From: Panagrolaimus kolymaensis
Taxonomy: Eukaryota > Nematoda > Chromadorea > Rhabditida > Panagrolaimidae
Reading direction: 5' to 3'
Assembly (NCBI GenBank): GCA_028622995.1
Contig: JAJQJQ010000020.1
Coordinates: 3,844,001 to 3,908,000, forward strand
DNA length: 64,000 nt
In this document: positions 22,001 to 38,044 of the stretch, piece by piece
How positions within the stretch are numbered: position 1 is the first letter of the stretch
How the letters are laid out: each line of letters opens with the position of its first letter
Notes under the pieces: generated by a model
The model's database searches: none
Told to the model about the DNA's origin: nothing
The model's input: only the letters and a program-made list of their open reading frames with translations
Made by a program: the position numbers and the translations under genes

Positions 22001-23964
22001 AAAGAGTATTTATTTATTTTGAAACTTATATATGTAATACTTTTTTACGCTTCCGTTTTTATCGAAATACTTTCTTTTTTGTTTGATGCCATTTTTATTT
22101 TTATTTTTGCTCTTCCCATCCATGGATGTAAATAATAAAATAAACCTTGCCCTAAAATTCAAAATTCATTTTAAATAAGGCTATATTCTTTTTTTTTCTT
22201 CAAAAAACCTATTTTCTTTCATTTAAAAAAAGAGGAAAAGATTGAAAAAAATTCATTATTGTTGCAAATCTTCTCTTTTGTTAAATAAATTTCAAGTGGT
22301 GCTGCACCTTCTTTCATTTTTTGAGAAATCTTGACCTTGTTAGATGAAATATTGCAAAATTCAAATCAAAAAAATCGATCGTTCACAATAGTTTTTTTTA
22401 TGGAAGAAGAAAACTCACACAAAACCCTATTTTTAATTTCTTCACTTACTTTGGAGCTTTGCCATGTAATCGACTTGCTTCCCCCTTTTTTTTACAATTT
22501 TAAGGTTTCTAGATTCTCTAAATTTTCTGTTAATTTCGAATTGTAAATGTATGGGGTCTTGAAGTTTATTTTATACCTTTCCTTTTTGCAGCAACAAAAT
22601 GGAAGCAAGCAACTAAAAACTTTTCCATACTTTTTATTTTAAACAAAAAACTATTTTATTTTTCAAATATATTTTTTTTCCTCATTGCTTGCTGCTTGTC
22701 GCCATATGTCATATATATTTTTTTGTTCCAAAAAGAGAAAAATAAATTCAAAAAAGACCCAAATCTTTCTCTTATTTTTTATTTTTTCATATAAATTTAT
22801 GGTTTATGCCTTTAAGCTTCCGCCTTATTTTTTTATTCATATATTTATTTTTAATAGCCATCCTTATTTCTTTCTTTTTTTTATTTGAAAGAAAGAAATA
22901 TATAAAATATAAAAAAAATTTATAGTTTATTTAAGCTTTGGTGATTTTGATTTGATATATTTTTTATTACTTTTTTGAAAGCTTAATTTCTTTATTTCGA
23001 TGATGTATTTCTTTATTATATTATTGATCCACAAAAACCTTCATAATTTTCGTTTTTTTTTTCAGAAGAAGAAGCTTCTGAAGAGAATAACAAGCTTAAG
23101 GCAAGAAAAAAAAAGAAGAGAGAGAAGGTTGTTGTTGAATGAAAAAGAAAAAGAAAGAAAGGGCTTAAGCTTTAGAAGAAGAGGGAGAAAAGAAAAAAGC
23201 TTTTAGTTTTTCTTTTTCCAATGCCGCCGCCACCGCTTCTACTGCCACCACTGTGCTATTGCCATGTTTGGAGTGTTCTTCTTTTCTTTTTTTGCTTTCC
23301 CTTTGGCTTCGATGTTTATGAAAAAGCTAGAAAATGATTGCGAATGAACGAAAAAAAATAGAGAAAGAGAAAAGATGGCGAGTGTCAACAGCAGCAGCAA
23401 GCAAAGAGGCACGCCGGATGTTAATGGCAAATTTCATCCATCCATACATGGAGATTTGAATTTGGATAGACGCACAGATACACACACATATTTTCCGTTT
23501 TTCTTTATAGTTTTGCCTCGAAACTCTTTTTTCTTTCTTTATTTTGCGCTTTTTTATGAAATCCATCAACGCTGCCTAATGCTGCAGCTTTTAGCCACAT
23601 CCATTATTTTTCCCTTCATTTTTCTTTTTTTTGCCGATAAAAAAGAAAAAATTATATATCCATCGCTCCTTGCTTTTTTTTCTTTCTTTCATCCATCCTG
23701 GCTTGGTCCATTTCATTTCTTTTTATTTTTCATCCTTAAAAGCTAGGCACTCTCATCTCTAACCATTCGACTACGAGGACAAAGTGAATGCAATAGACCA
23801 ACGACGAGCAAGCATCCAAGAAGAAGAAAAAGAAGGAAGAGAGAACGGAAGGAAATAAGCAAAAGAAACAACTAACAAGAGAACCCAACCAACTATTTTC
23901 AACAAAGAGCCTTGGCAACAAAACAAAAAAAATGACAGAGAAATTGAAAGAGACGGGTGGCGGC

Positions 23965-24806
23965 CAGTGTTGTCGATTATTCGATTAATCGAACGATTAA
24001 TCGAAAAATAACCGATCGAAATTCGATTATTTTCGATTAATCGATTCGATTAATCGAGACTTTCGATTTTCGATTAATCGATCGATAATCGATAATCGAA
24101 AAATTTCGATTAATTTCGATTAATCGAAATCGATAATCGAAGCATCCGATTATCGATTAATCGAATGACAAAATTTACGTTTTTTACCTCAAAATAAGCC
24201 CTAATTTGGCTATTTTTTGCCTGAAAATTTTTTCCAATTCTGTTTTTTTGTGTATTTTTTACCTATTTAAACTTTTATAAGCTATTTTTTCCTTATTTCT
24301 GAATTCTCAAAAATATTTTTTCATTAGTTTCCTACTTATGGTTCCAAAATTTGAGAAAACATTCTTGTGGTTTTATAATCTTTACAAATTACTCATGAAA
24401 GTCTGGATACTCTCATAAACTAACTTAAAAGTGGTGTAATCCATATTTTTATAAAATGTGTAAACAATTATAGCCTCTTTTTTTACGCAAAATTATGTAT
24501 TCCAGGCTTTTGATGATTCGACAAAACATTAATGTACTCATAAAAGAAATTTTCAAATCTATTATTTTAGACTAAAAAAATATTTTAAATGTGTTTTTAT
24601 GTTTTGAATTCGAATTTAAAGTCGAAATTTTTATCACCTTATTAAATTTTGTAATAAAAAAATATGGTTTTTAATAACTAAAAAAATTCGATTAATCGAA
24701 TCGATTAATTTGCCGATTAATCGAAAATCGATAATCGAGACTTTCGATTTTCGATTAATCGATCGATAATCGATAATCGAAGGATTTCGATTAATCGACA
24801 ACACTG
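23965..24806. mobile_element. 842-bp non-autonomous hAT-type element with TCGATTAATCGA arrays
   Basis: The perfect 15-bp terminal inverted repeats CAGTGTTGTCGATTA are flanked by an exact 8-bp duplication, GTGGCGGC, at 23957-23964 and 24807-24814. An 8-bp duplication with CA…TG ends is the hAT superfamily hallmark. About 200 bp at the left end and 120 bp at the right end are dense in TCGATTAATCGA-type palindromes. A direct repeat of about 55 bp starts at 24058 and again at 24739. The 500-bp centre is AT-rich and non-coding, so it is a MITE-like derivative. Confidence 0.9.
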
Positions 24807-27800
24807 GTGGCGGCGGCAGAGGCAACAGCAACAATGCTTGTGGCTTTTATCCTTTTTTCTATCAAAAAGACGTTATTCTAGTTGCTTCTTTCTTTTGGTA
24901 GTTTTTTAGATATATATGTGTATGTATGTATGTTCACATCTGCCATTGCCCATCTCTCAAAAACATCCCCAACCAACCAACCACTTTAATGGCGATGTTC
25001 TCTGCTTTTGACTATAAAGAAAAGGAAAAAAGAGCAAAAGCAGGCAAAAAAAGAAAGAAGCCATTAACCAAAAGCAAGAAAGAAATTTTCGCCTACTTCT
25101 TTGCTGTTTTTAAAATTGACTGTGTGTGACGACTGACTTTGCCATTCCTCTTCCATTTTTTTTCTTCTTCAACATTCGCCTCTTTTGTTATTGCTTTCTT
25201 TTTTTTCTTCACTCATTTGCTTTAGGCGCTCATGAACTCTGTCTTCTTCCATTACTTTTTTATTTTTTCATTGACAAAAAAAAAAACGTAAAAATACGAA
25301 GAAACGGCGAAGAACAAAAAAAGCTGTCAAGTTTCATTCTTCTTTTTGTTTTTGGTTTTGGCATATTTTAGCTTTCAGCTTTCTTTCATTCTTTCTGGTT
25401 TTGTCACTTTTTTCTTTTCTATCCTTTGCTGCCTGCCTGCTTACGACGTAAGAATATGAAAACTTTAAAAAGCTAGCTTCATTCATTTTTCGAGTATTTT
25501 TTTTTGTTGTTGAAATATTTCATATTGGCAAATTGCCATATTTTTATGAAAACCTTTTTCTTTTTGTAGTTGCCTTTTCTCATTCTTTTTCAAAAATTCA
25601 AGCATTAAAAAAAATAGGCTGATTTCGAATATACTTTAAAAAAAGGGTTTAGTTTTACAAATCCCTTGCTTTTTGGAGTTCGATCGCTTATGGGTTTTTA
25701 AAATACGGCAATAATTTAGAAGATTATTAAAATAATAATTTTTTTATTATTTTATTTTCGTTTGATTCTTTTTACACTAACTCGCATTCAAGAAAAAGAA
25801 AAGTTTTATTGCAGCTCAAAAAATAATGTAATGTCTAATAATACCGAATCGACGATATTAAACTTTCCCCAAGTTTTAGATTTAGTAGTTTTTTAATTTT
25901 ATTTTTGTGTTTTTATTTTTGAAACATATGATTTTATTTGTGGCTGTCTATGTTTCAATTTTTGCTGCTGCTGCCTCTCTTTTTTTAATAAGCGTGAGGT
26001 CATAAACTCATTATTATTTTAATATATCTCTCAGATAATTAAATGGCTTCTTTCTGCCAGAAACTATTAATTTCTTGGAAAATTTCAAGTCGGAACGCAA
26101 ACTCATGACCATAGCTAATCTCTCAATATCCTTTAAAGAAAATTTTATTTAGCTTTATTACTCATATGTTAATCTCCGGAGATTAACTTATTTTTTCCTC
26201 CATTTTTTTCGTCGTTTGAAAAAAAAAGTAAAATAACATCTGTAAAGTTTATGGATAACTATAAAAAAAGTGTTTTTTTCGTTTTGTTTTTATTTTCTCA
26301 CAAAACGTTTATTTTTTGCATTTTACGATCTCTAGAAAAAAAAATAGAACTTTTATGGTTTACCACGCAAAAGTTCCTGCTTCTTTTTTTGCAACGAAAA
26401 TTGATTCTCAATTAAGAAAATTTTGACTACTATTTTTAGTGATCTTTGCCACACTTGTTGTTTTTGTTGTTAAAGATGTGCGTAAGAATTAAAGAATTTT
26501 AATTTTTCCCACAAAACTTTTTAGGAATGAAACACATTAAACATTTTTACGTCTCTCTCTCTTCCCACGCAATAAAGAGTTTTGAGACTTCTGGAGCAAA
26601 AATTAAAAGTTTTTCATAATTATTTCATAATGGATTTTGAGTTTTGAAAAGAAACACTTTCAAAATCTTTATTTATTTTTTTCCATGAAACATTTTCCGT
26701 TTGCTTTTTTTGTTTCTCCCGCGATTTTTAAAATAAAATATCATGTTTAACCCTTTTTTTCATCATCATAGTTCGTTTAAAAATACTTTCTTTCGTTTAA
26801 ACACAGAGACACAACCAACATTCATTAATATTTTTATCCCTCCTTTTTTTTTTTTATCTCATCTCTCCCTTGGGGAATCAACAAGCCATTTTTCTTTTTT
26901 TCCTGCCTACTCACTTTTTTTTCTTCTTCTAAAAAAGTGCCAAAAGTACAGAACGAGACGAAGGCTTGCGCATTAATATTTTTTGTTACCACTATTGCTT
27001 TAGCTCTGAAGCAGCCAGGCTGCCATCTGCCTTTTTTTCTCGTCCTTGCTTTCCATTTGCTGTTTTTAAAAAAACCCTAAAAAAGTAGCTTCGAAACGCC
27101 ACAGGAAAGAAAGAGAGGTTTGAGGATGCGAAATATATCTTTCACTTTTTTTCCATGCTCGTTTTTTGTATATTTTTTAAAAACAACCCTTCCCTTTATA
27201 TATATAAAAAATCTCAAAAAAAGTGCTCAATGACAATGTTTTTTCCTTTTTTTTCAACATCGATGCTCTGTTGCTAAAATAAATTAGTGCTAATTTTGGC
27301 GACAAACAACACTCTTCTTCTATTCTCTCTCTCTTTCTCCATTTCATTTTCATTTTTTTTGTCCCCGTTGCGCTTCGACGCTGTTTTTATTTTTATTTTT
27401 TTTATCAACACTGTCGTCTCAGTTGTAATTTTCATCTCTTTTTTTTCCATTTTTGCCGGACAACACTGATATAGGATACGCGACATTTTTTTTAGTAATT
27501 TTTTTTTCAAAGAAAATAAAAAAAATTTCATCGACGACAGACAGCTGCAAAAAAAAGAAAATAAAAAAGCTTCTAAAATGGCAATGAACTTTTTCTAAAA
27601 ATAAAATGAAAAAAATTGAAAATACTTTTTTCCAAACAAAAAAAGCAGGCGAAATATATAAAAAGCATGCCATGGCATGACTAGTTTTTTAAGCTAGCAT
27701 ATTTATTGGATGAATGAATTTTTTTTTGTTGTTGCCATTTTTAAACGGTGAAAATGAAATGAAAAGAAAAGTGTGTCAAAAACATATACTTTTTTTCTCT

Positions 27801-30800
27801 TCTTTTTTTGAAACACAGCACTCTGAAGTTCTGAAGTAGCAAGCAAAAAGACAGAAAAGGAGTGAGAAAAAAAAGTAGCATCATTTGAAGCTTATTTTTG
27901 CCAAAATTAAAATATGTATACTAAAGGCTTTTTTTTTTTATAAGAGTGTTGAAAGTTGCGATGAAGTAAGTATATTTAGTTGGCTAAAAATAAAATTTTA
28001 TAATTGCATAAAATTTTTTAAATATGTTAATTTTTTCTTCTTTATTTTTTAAAAGTACAAAGCTGAATGACTTTTTTTTCATGGCGGCATAATGAGGCTA
28101 TTTTTTGTTCCCATAATTAATTTATTAAAATCACTTTTTCATCAGCTTCGACGTTGGTTTCCATAGAATAATGATCAGTGTGGTCTGTTATGAGCTTTAA
28201 TCATTTTTTATTGTTTTGTTAAATTTTCACACAAAATCGAACCAACGATCGATGATTATTCATAATGAATTTTTTTTTGCAAAGAAAAAAAAACATCGGC
28301 ATATTTTTTTTTTCTTCGTTGCAATTTTGTATTGTAAAAAAATCAAATCAAAAATCATCGCATTTTTTTTGTTTGTAAAAAAAGCTTTGTTTTTTTCCTA
28401 CGAATTTCGCCGTATAAAATTATTTTTATAAATGATTCATCGAAGATTAGTGATTGTATAAAAAAGGTTTTTAGTTACTAAAAAAATTTTCGCTTGTAAA
28501 AAGTAAGTTGAAAAGTTAAAAAAAAGGTGCAACACAAGGATCCTCCAATATCTCTGTTTTTAAAAGTGCTTTTTTTTCAAATGCTTCTTTTTTTCATTTC
28601 TTTTTTCTTTTTAATAACTATAAAAAAAAGTGTTTATAAAAAAAATTTATGATGATGTAGCATTTGTTGTTGCTTTTTTTCATTTTCTTTCTTTTCAAAA
28701 GCTTGGGAAAAGACGAGTCAATGAAAAATCAGAAAATGGCAGAATGAACACTTTTTTTCTTTAAAATTATGCTTTTCGATGCTTTTTGCTTGCTTGCTTG
28801 TAAAAATATGCCTTTCTTTATTTATTCATTGATGCGAATAAACAATATTTTTAAAAAATGTGGAAGGAAGCTTTCTTTTATTTTTTAACGAAAAAAATCT
28901 TTTATGAATCTTTTTTTTTTGTTTATTAGAAGACGAAGAAAAAGAAAAAAGTGGTGAAGAAGGAAGAAACAAAAGCCGGAAAAAAACGGAAGTTAGCAAA
29001 TTAGGCGACCGCCAAAAAAAATGTCAAATACATACATCTCTTTCCTCTTTCTTCTTGGTAGTTAAAAAAAAGTTTTTTTAATTTTAATTTTCAGAAGTTT
29101 TTTTCTTCTTCTTCTTTCGAATGCGTGTTTTTTTACGTCATTGAAGCTTTTTTTTATTATGGAGCGAGACAAGGATAAAAATGTGTTGCTCCAATTTGTT
29201 ATATGTTGTCATCGTCGCCGTCGCTGTAAAATATTTTTAGAAAGAGGGGTTTGATTGGAAATGCTAATTAGAAGAAGGAAATTAAAAGAAAGGCGTGAAG
29301 TTGGCTTTTGCTTGGATTAAATTGAGTTTTGTGATTTTAGTCAGTCAATCAACGTCGTACTACTTTAGAATCTCGAAAACTAACTATACTTAATAAAAGT
29401 TTTAATTTTTTTCTAATAAGCTTTTTTTAAAACTTGAAATAAAAACATCAAAAATTAGATCACTCTAAGTCCCATCGTGAAAAAAAGCTAAAAAAATGCC
29501 TTTTTTGCTTTGAAACCGACAAAATTTCACTATTCTCTTTTCTTTTTTTAAAGATTTCTTTTGTGAAAGTGAAACAAAATAGTTTACACCTTGAATTAAG
29601 TTCCGTCTTTTCTTAAAAATAGCATTATTTAATATCCATTCTTTAACCTTTCATTATTTTTTTCTTTATTTATTTATTCACACGCCTCCTCCACTTTTTT
29701 TTATTTTCAACCAAATTCCCGGTGTTGTTGTTGTTTCTTCACCCATATTTGTTTTCATTCTTGCATTTTAACTATAATATTTATTTTTTTGCTGCAAATA
29801 ATAAAAAAAACTTTTATATTTGCAGTATTATAAAAAAAAACAATTTCATTCAAGGATATTTTTTCTTTTACTTTATTGAAACAAAAAAGTCGACGACGAC
29901 GACAACCTCGTCGTCGATAAAGTGTCTTATAATTTCTTGCATGTTTTTTCTTCGATAATTTTTTTTTTTGAAATATTAAAAAGGCCACCAAACAAAAAAA
30001 GAAAATGAAAATATGTTTCTTTGCCATTCGACATTTCACTCGTCCTTTTTCTCTTTTTTTCTTCTTGGACCTCTTTTTTAACCAGCAGGCGAGAGAGAGA
30101 AGGAAAAAAATATCGAGGAAAAAGAGTGAGGCAAAAAACTCTGTGGTGGTGGTGAGTGACATTCCTGCTTGCCTTTCATATATATATATATATTTTTTTT
30201 TTTGTGGATAGTTGGATTTTTATTTTGGAATGTGAATGTTTGTGTGTACTTTATTTCTTCGTTGTCCTCTTCCCTCTCTCTTTTTTTCCTTGCCTGCCTG
30301 CTTCTGCCTCTTCTTGGTTGCTTTAGAGAAAACAAAACAAAAAATTTATTTCTCATCATGTTTTTGAAATTTTTCTCTTTCTCTCAAACACACAAAATAA
30401 AACACAAAAAAGAAGAAAAATTTTTATAAGAAATAAATAAAATAAAATAAAAATAGAGAGGAAAAAAAGATAAAAGAAAAAGAAAAATGTGAGTGAACGA
30501 GGAGTATCGGATTTCTTAAAGCTTTCTCGTCGGTCTTCATTTTCTCTTTTATTTTATCCCTCGCTGCTTCTTTGGAATTAAAAAATCCATTCTTTTTTTT
30601 TTTGTCGAATATGCGAGCTCTCTTCTTTTTTTAGTTTAGAATGATGCAGAGACAAGAAGAAGAAGAAAAAAAAGTAGGCGAGAGTATTTAATTCGAGAAG
30701 GAAAACATAGAAGCTTATATGTATGCTTTTTAGAAAGAGAGAAAGAAAGTCAGAGAGAAAAAAAATTAGAAAATTGTTTTGTTTGCAAGCTTCAGCCAAA

Positions 30801-31127
30801 AAAAAACGAGGATGAATAAAATCTTTTTTTCTTTTCTTTTTCTTCCGTGATGCCTTGCTTGCTTCCTTGCTGCTTGCTTACTTGTTTACTCAATTTTTTT
30901 GGGTGTCTCTCTTTTTCTCCTACATTTTTTCGTCTTCTTCTTCGTGTTTGTCCTTTCATTTACCAGCCAGCAACCTTTTTGCTTTTTTCTCTTCTTCTTG
31001 TCTCTTGGTTCAGCATCCTCATCACCATCATCAGCATCAACAGCAACAGCAAGCATGAAGTAAAAATAAGAGAGTGTCATCATCCCTTCTTTTCTTTTTT
31101 TTCAAACAAATATATGTAACCTTTCTT

Positions 31128-31159
31128 CGCCACCGCCACCGCCGCCGCCACCATCATCA
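31128..31159. repeat. CCG/CCA trinucleotide repeat
   Basis: A short GC-rich (CAC/GCC)n run in otherwise AT-rich DNA upstream of goa-1. No coding frame is supported. Confidence 0.7.
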
Positions 31160-32859
31160 ATCCCATTCTCTTCTGGTTTTTTTCTTCTTTGTGGATGGAT
31201 AGGAAGGATAAAAGCAATTTTTTTTTGTTGGAATAGCTTTTCAACTTGACCTATGAAAGTAAATATTAAAAATTAAAAATAAAATTTATTATAAAGAGAA
31301 AATTTTTTTTTAATGAATGAAAAATTTTGAAATAAAAAATTATTTTTAGCTTATTTAAAAAAAAACTGACAGATGGAATTAAAATTACTTCTTTGCTTAC
31401 TTACTTACTACTTACTTAACAATTTAGAATTCAGAAATATTTTATTATTTCATTCATTGTTTTGGTTATTGTATTTAATATTTATTTTAACTTTTCTCTA
31501 TCTTCTCTTATCGCCAGTTTTTATGTTCGACTCAAAACAACTTTTACTTTACTCGATGCCGTTATGTATATTTTTTTAGTGCTTTTTTTCAAAGACCCTT
31601 TTTTGTTTTTTTGTTTTTTAAACGACTTTTTTTTTATTTATTCCATTTAATTTATGTCTCTGCCTAGCTTTAGACTAAGACCAAAAGATATATTCCCCTC
31701 ACTTTTTTTTAATTCCACGGTTTTTTTTCTTTTTCCCTTTTAGCCTACTTTTAACCGTTCCGTGTCCATAAATATATATATTTTTTTTGTACGTTTTTTT
31801 GGTCCATTAAAAAAAACCGCGTCTTTATTTCTTCTTTTCCTTCATTTTTTTTGCTCTACAACAAGAAAAAAGAAATGGGAAAAAAAGGAAACATGTAATA
31901 CAATTTATTTTTCAAAACTAAAACATTTCCTCCAATTTTTTCATTCTTTTTTTTTCAGAAACTCTTCTCCTTTTTTCCCTCTTTTTTGCCATTAAAAGCA
32001 GGCTAGTCGCCTAAAGCCGCAGAGCAAAAACGACAAATATTCTCTGCTGTGTTGCCGCCGCTAGCTCTCGTGTGTATCTCAACTCACATCCGCAAAATAA
32101 AAGAAGCCACAGTGAGTGTGTGGTTGGTGTGCCATAGTTAGTCCGAAGAAGTAGCAGCAGCAGTGTATTGCGTGCCGGCTACTACTATTCCCTGTTGCTG
32201 CAGCAGCTATTATAAATATTTTTATTTTTCGTGCCCTTTGGTTGAAAAATAGAAGAAAAAGTAAAGACGACGACAGACAAATAAAGGCAAATCAATAAAA
32301 GAAAGAAAGAAAAAGAAAGCAACGTTTGGTTATTTTATTCTATCTCTCTGTTGGTTTCAGCATCTCTCTCTCTCAGCCATTCTCAAACACATTTTTTTTC
32401 AACAAAAAATATTATATATTTTTTTTGTTTTGTTGTTATTCGTTGGTTTGGTAGTAGAGTGTAAGAGAAAAGAAGACGACGACAACGAAAAAAAAATATA
32501 TTGAAGAAAAAGAAGAATATTGAAGAAATACGACGACGACGACTGACTACGAAGCCGCCTAACAACAACAAAATTGATAAAACTATTTTTTACTATTAAA
32601 ATCTTTTTTGATAGTATAAAATTTAGTCTCATCAAGTAAGATTAAAAACTTCATATATTTTTTATTGTTGCTGCTATTTTAATTAAAGAATTAGCAGCTT
32701 TATTATTTTATCATTCTTTTTTGTTGTTGTTGGATTTAATAATTTGAATATTTTTTCCACTCAATACCCATCGGCTTAATATCTATTTCAATTTGATCTC
32801 TGCCTTTATTTTTTTATATTTAAAATCAAAGGAGACGTATTAAACAATTTTTTTGATAA

Positions 32860-32892
32860 GTGCCAAATTTATTTATTATAAATTTTTGGCAC
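32860..32892 (+). repeat. Inverted repeat just upstream of the goa-1 start codon
   Basis: GTGCCAAATTTAT pairs with ATAAATTTTTGGCAC (small bulge) across a 5-base loop. It ends 58 bases before the goa-1 ATG. If transcribed it would form a 5' UTR hairpin; whether it lies in the mature mRNA depends on an unseen leader splice site. Confidence 0.5.
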
Positions 32893-32950
32893 TTGTAAAT
32901 ATATTTATTCAAAGCTGAGTCCACCGTCAATTTCAACGTGCCTCGGCAAA

Positions 32951-35508
<2,558 letters not shown>

Positions 35509-37582
35509 AAAAAAGTCTCACATTTTTTTGTTGTTCCAAAAAACTTTTTATTTATTTGTGAATCAAATTTTTTTTTCTCGCCGCCCAATTTTTTTTTGAA
35601 AAGCTTTGAAACATGTTTATTTGTTGTAATTCTTTTGTTGTTTTTACAAACAAATTTTTTGAGGTTTTTGCTTTGATACCCAAAACTTTTATAATTTCCT
35701 CAAACAAACAAAAAACCGTAAAAAAGCATCAAAATCCAAAACCTTTTTTTTAATGCTGCAATTATTAGGCTTTTATATTTTAAAACTAACTTAATTATTT
35801 TTATTCATCATCGTAGAGATTGTGTCTCTTTTATTTTTTTAAAAACATTTTATTTGCGTGTTCAAATTACAACAAGTTGTTGTTCGTTCACGCCATATCT
35901 CTTTGTCTCATATTTTTTTTCTCCTACTCTTTTTTTTATTTTTATTTTTAAAAAAAACATCATTTTTGAACCCCATTTTTTAATTACCATATATTTTTTA
36001 TAACTTTTTTCTTCGTTTCTTCTCTTGTTTTTATTTTTTCTTTTCTGCCAGCTATAAAACATGCACTCCGATTATTACTACTTTATTTTTTTTGTGTAAA
36101 TTGTTTTCCTTTTTAATTAATCTACCTACCTTGCGTTGCTGCTGCAACTTTTTTTTACACCACAAAAATTTGAAACTTTAATAATTTTTTGAAAAATTTA
36201 GTTGTAAAATTTTTATTTGTCATAAGTCTTTTATATTTTGAAAAAAAGGTTTTCGATAGAAATTTTTTATTTTCTTTTCGAAAACCATTTTTGCCAACCA
36301 ATAATCACAATCAATCAACCCACAAACCATCCATTATTGTTTTTAACTTATGACATTTTTCATCCAAGTTTTTAAAATTTGTCTTTTCTCTTTTAATTTA
36401 TTTATATTTCCAAAACCCATTTAGAAAAAAAGAAAGAAAGAATAAAATCTCCCATCCCTATCTTCTTATCTCTAGTCTCTTAATTTGAGCTTCATGTTTT
36501 ATTGATTTTTAATTTTTTTATTTAATTCATTGAGAAAAAAAATATTTTTTTGCTTGTTTAGAATATTTTTCAAGAATTTTTTTTGTTTGTTTTATTAATG
36601 TTTTTTAATTTTATTATCTTGCATTATGTTTTTTATTAAGTTAATTTGCATATTAAATAAAAGTTTCTTTTAAAAAAATGTTGAAGAGCAACGATAACAA
36701 TACAGATCATAAATACAAGCAGCAGGATAATTTACCATATGATGGATGATAATAACTCAAGGAAAGGAAAATATGCATATAATGAATTTATTTTTATTTT
36801 AAAACAAAAAATTTGAGAATCTCGATAGTTCCTTAAATTCGAAAGTGTAAAAAGCAATCTTGTAAATTCCATGTTATGATTAATCCAAATTTTGACGGTT
36901 TTCTACCAGAACGACCAATTCTCTCATCAATTTTAGCAGCGAAGAATATTATTCCAGAAACTTCAAATTTTTGTTCCGAGAGTTATTAACACAAATATCC
37001 ATGTGAAATGATTACTGTAATAAACTTTAATCGAAAAATAAAAATCATTTGCTGAAAGAATGAGTCGCTCGAAGTTTTTAGACTTTTGCTGATTTTTTTT
37101 CTTTGACTCGAATTTTTTCAATGGCAAAAGAACAAAGGTCGAAACTTTTTTTTAATCATGTTTTTTGTTTCTTCTAATGACTTTGTTTTTGGATTAAAAA
37201 GCAATTGAATGAATAAATTGCGGTTTTACTTACACATCTCACATTTATAAAAAAAAATTGAGTCACGGAATATATCTAGCTAATGGAAGAATTTCACCGT
37301 GATTGATGGAAATATAAAAAGTAAAAGTGTTTTGATCCAAAGAGCGATTATTTTTTTAAAAAAATCCTGGCAAAACAAAAAAAAAACAAAATTAAATAAG
37401 CTTTAAAAAAAGGCGGACTCAATTTCTATAGCTTTATTAATAGAAAAAGAATTAGATTCAAAGTTTTATCATTGGCAAAGTTTTAATTGACTGTGCTGTA
37501 GTTGGGTTTGGTTTTTTTTCTGTGCTATTTTCTAAACCTCAGATTAAATAAAATAAAAATTATTTTAGAAAACTTTAAAATT
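35509..37582. other. goa-1 3' flank and gap
   Basis: Presumably the goa-1 3' UTR followed by AT-rich intergenic DNA. Several AATAAA-type signals are present, so the end of the transcript cannot be chosen. No gene seen. Confidence 0.5.
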
Positions 37583-38044
37583 ATGCTTCAATTTTCGATT
37601 ATTTTCTGCATTTATCTTTTCATCCTAGCAGTTTTGAATCAAGTAAAAGTTATTCAAAGTTTGGAATTACAAGAAAGTGTCCCAGTAAGTTTAATAAAAG
37701 TTATTTGCTTTAAAAAAGCTAAATTAATTTTTTTTTTATGGTTTTAGAAACGAACATGTGGACGCTTTTTAACTCAACGAATTGCAATGATTTGTGGCGA
37801 AAATAAGCAAACATGTTCCTTCGATACTTTAAGTGACATTTGTTGCACCTACAAATGTACCGATAATCAAATAAAATCATGTTGCTCGTTGAAGAATAAA
37901 TATTGGTTGAGACAGGAATCAGCAACAAGGCCCAAAATTATGAAAGTTGTTGATACAGAAGCAGGAGAACAAAAAAAATCATTGATAACCGAGACTTCAA
38001 GCTCAGAAACCGAAATCATGGAACTTCCTTTTTGGTTGGAATGA
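37583..38044 (+). CDS. Insulin-like peptide precursor, 132 aa
   Basis: Exons 37583-37684 and 37748-38044, phase 0, 63-bp intron. Layout: signal peptide about 1-26 (MLQFSIIFCIYLFILAVLNQ), a short propeptide, Lys-Arg at 35-36 as a convertase site, then a B-chain with Cys38-Gly39 and Cys50-Gly51 spaced by 11 residues as in insulin. The A-chain is CC at 66-67, Cys71 and Cys80, the canonical CCxxxC plus eight residues. Extra cysteines at 57 and 79 could form a fourth disulfide, as in several nematode INS peptides. The B-A linker is only about 14 residues and has no dibasic site, so the hormone is probably single-chain. An unusual 52-residue acidic tail follows. Expected role: secreted ligand of a DAF-2-type receptor. 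The ATG was chosen because the upstream in-frame stretch would precede the signal peptide. Confidence 0.85.

Larger units (their letters stand above)
16023..32859. other. 16.9-kb region without a recognisable gene
   Basis: Between the p24 gene (reading left) and goa-1 (reading right). It consists of AT-rich DNA with many T/CT tracts on the plus strand and short tri- and tetranucleotide repeats. One hAT-type element lies at 23965-24806. The open frames are low-complexity Phe/Ser/Lys strings and were not accepted. The stretch 31980-32560 is richer in GC, with CAG/GAC repeats and a TATAAATA at about 32211; it may hold the goa-1 promoter or untranslated exons. Long-range regulatory DNA or large 5' introns of goa-1 are plausible but unproven. 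Confidence 0.5.

Noticed and set aside
23239..23921. ORFs on both strands around the hAT element's left side.
   Set aside because: Simple-repeat and pyrimidine-tract translations; both strands are open, a composition artefact.
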